12,400 bases of DNA from Phoronis ovalis (lineage: Eukaryota > Phoronida > Phoronidae), in the NCBI GenBank assembly GCA_028565635.1, contig JAOXYB010097937.1, positions 9,274 through 21,673 of the forward strand. Direction: 5' to 3'. Positions 12,235-12,400 of this stretch are shown in pieces. The notes beneath the pieces are model-generated. The model did no database searches, was not told the DNA's origin, and worked only from the letters and a program-made list of their open reading frames with translations. Every line of letters starts with the position of its first letter. Position 1 is the first letter of the stretch. The position numbers and the translations under genes are program-made.

Positions 12235-12400
12235 TAACCTATTGCATTAGGGTATCAGCTTCTCTACAGTGTTAATTTATAAGCTATATGGCAAAAAATG
12301 CTATGGAATGTCTTACCTGCCTAAAAAAAAAACACTAATGTATTCCTGTAAAATCTATATTCTTTTCGTAACATTCCAGTAAAATCGCTTATGAATGGTT
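12235..12400. other. Right edge, nothing supported
   Basis: AT-rich. A GTAAGA donor-like site on the minus strand near 12310-12315 follows a poly-T/AG tract, but no convincing exon could be attached. Confidence 0.4.

Overview
The window is AT-rich animal (metazoan) nuclear DNA. It holds introns with GT/AG boundaries, extracellular mosaic-protein exons, microsatellites and non-autonomous mobile DNA. Nothing prokaryotic is visible: there are no operons and no ribosome-binding sites. The phylum cannot be fixed from the sequence. An invertebrate such as a sponge or cnidarian is an inference from base composition and protein style only.

Left and centre (1-9128): one large minus-strand gene, read from its ATG at 9128 down to the left window edge, where it is cut. 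I reconstructed 16 coding exons whose splice phases all agree. They total 3390 nt and give 1130 residues without a stop. Domain order is: a cytoplasmic N-terminal region of about 218 residues with PPPY and ITIM-like tyrosine motifs; a signal-anchor transmembrane helix (about 219-243); a SEA-like domain with a G|SIII autocleavage-type motif at 314-318; a Thr-rich linker; five complete CUB domains; one LDL-receptor class A module; and the first half of a sixth CUB. The protein is therefore a type II membrane protein with a large C-terminal ectodomain. This is the layout of the non-catalytic part of matriptase/enteropeptidase-type transmembrane serine proteases, but no protease domain lies in the window. 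Whether the missing 3' end encodes a protease or only more adhesion/receptor modules is the main open question.

Every CUB is coded by two exons, with a phase-0 intron at the same place inside the domain and phase-1 introns between domains. The LDLa exon is a 1-1 symmetrical insert in the same series. Introns hold only AT-rich DNA, a CAT-rich low-complexity tract and short repeats.

Right side (9129-12400): no convincing gene. It holds a 36-bp tandem repeat (10242-10336); a probable MITE-like element (10391-10784) with about 40-bp imperfect inverted ends, a possible 8-bp target duplication and an interior of about ten degenerate 30-bp units; a CpG-rich patch with an RFX X-box-like palindrome (11150-11290); another degenerate repeat patch (11500-11771); and a weak plus-strand gene candidate (11641-12234).
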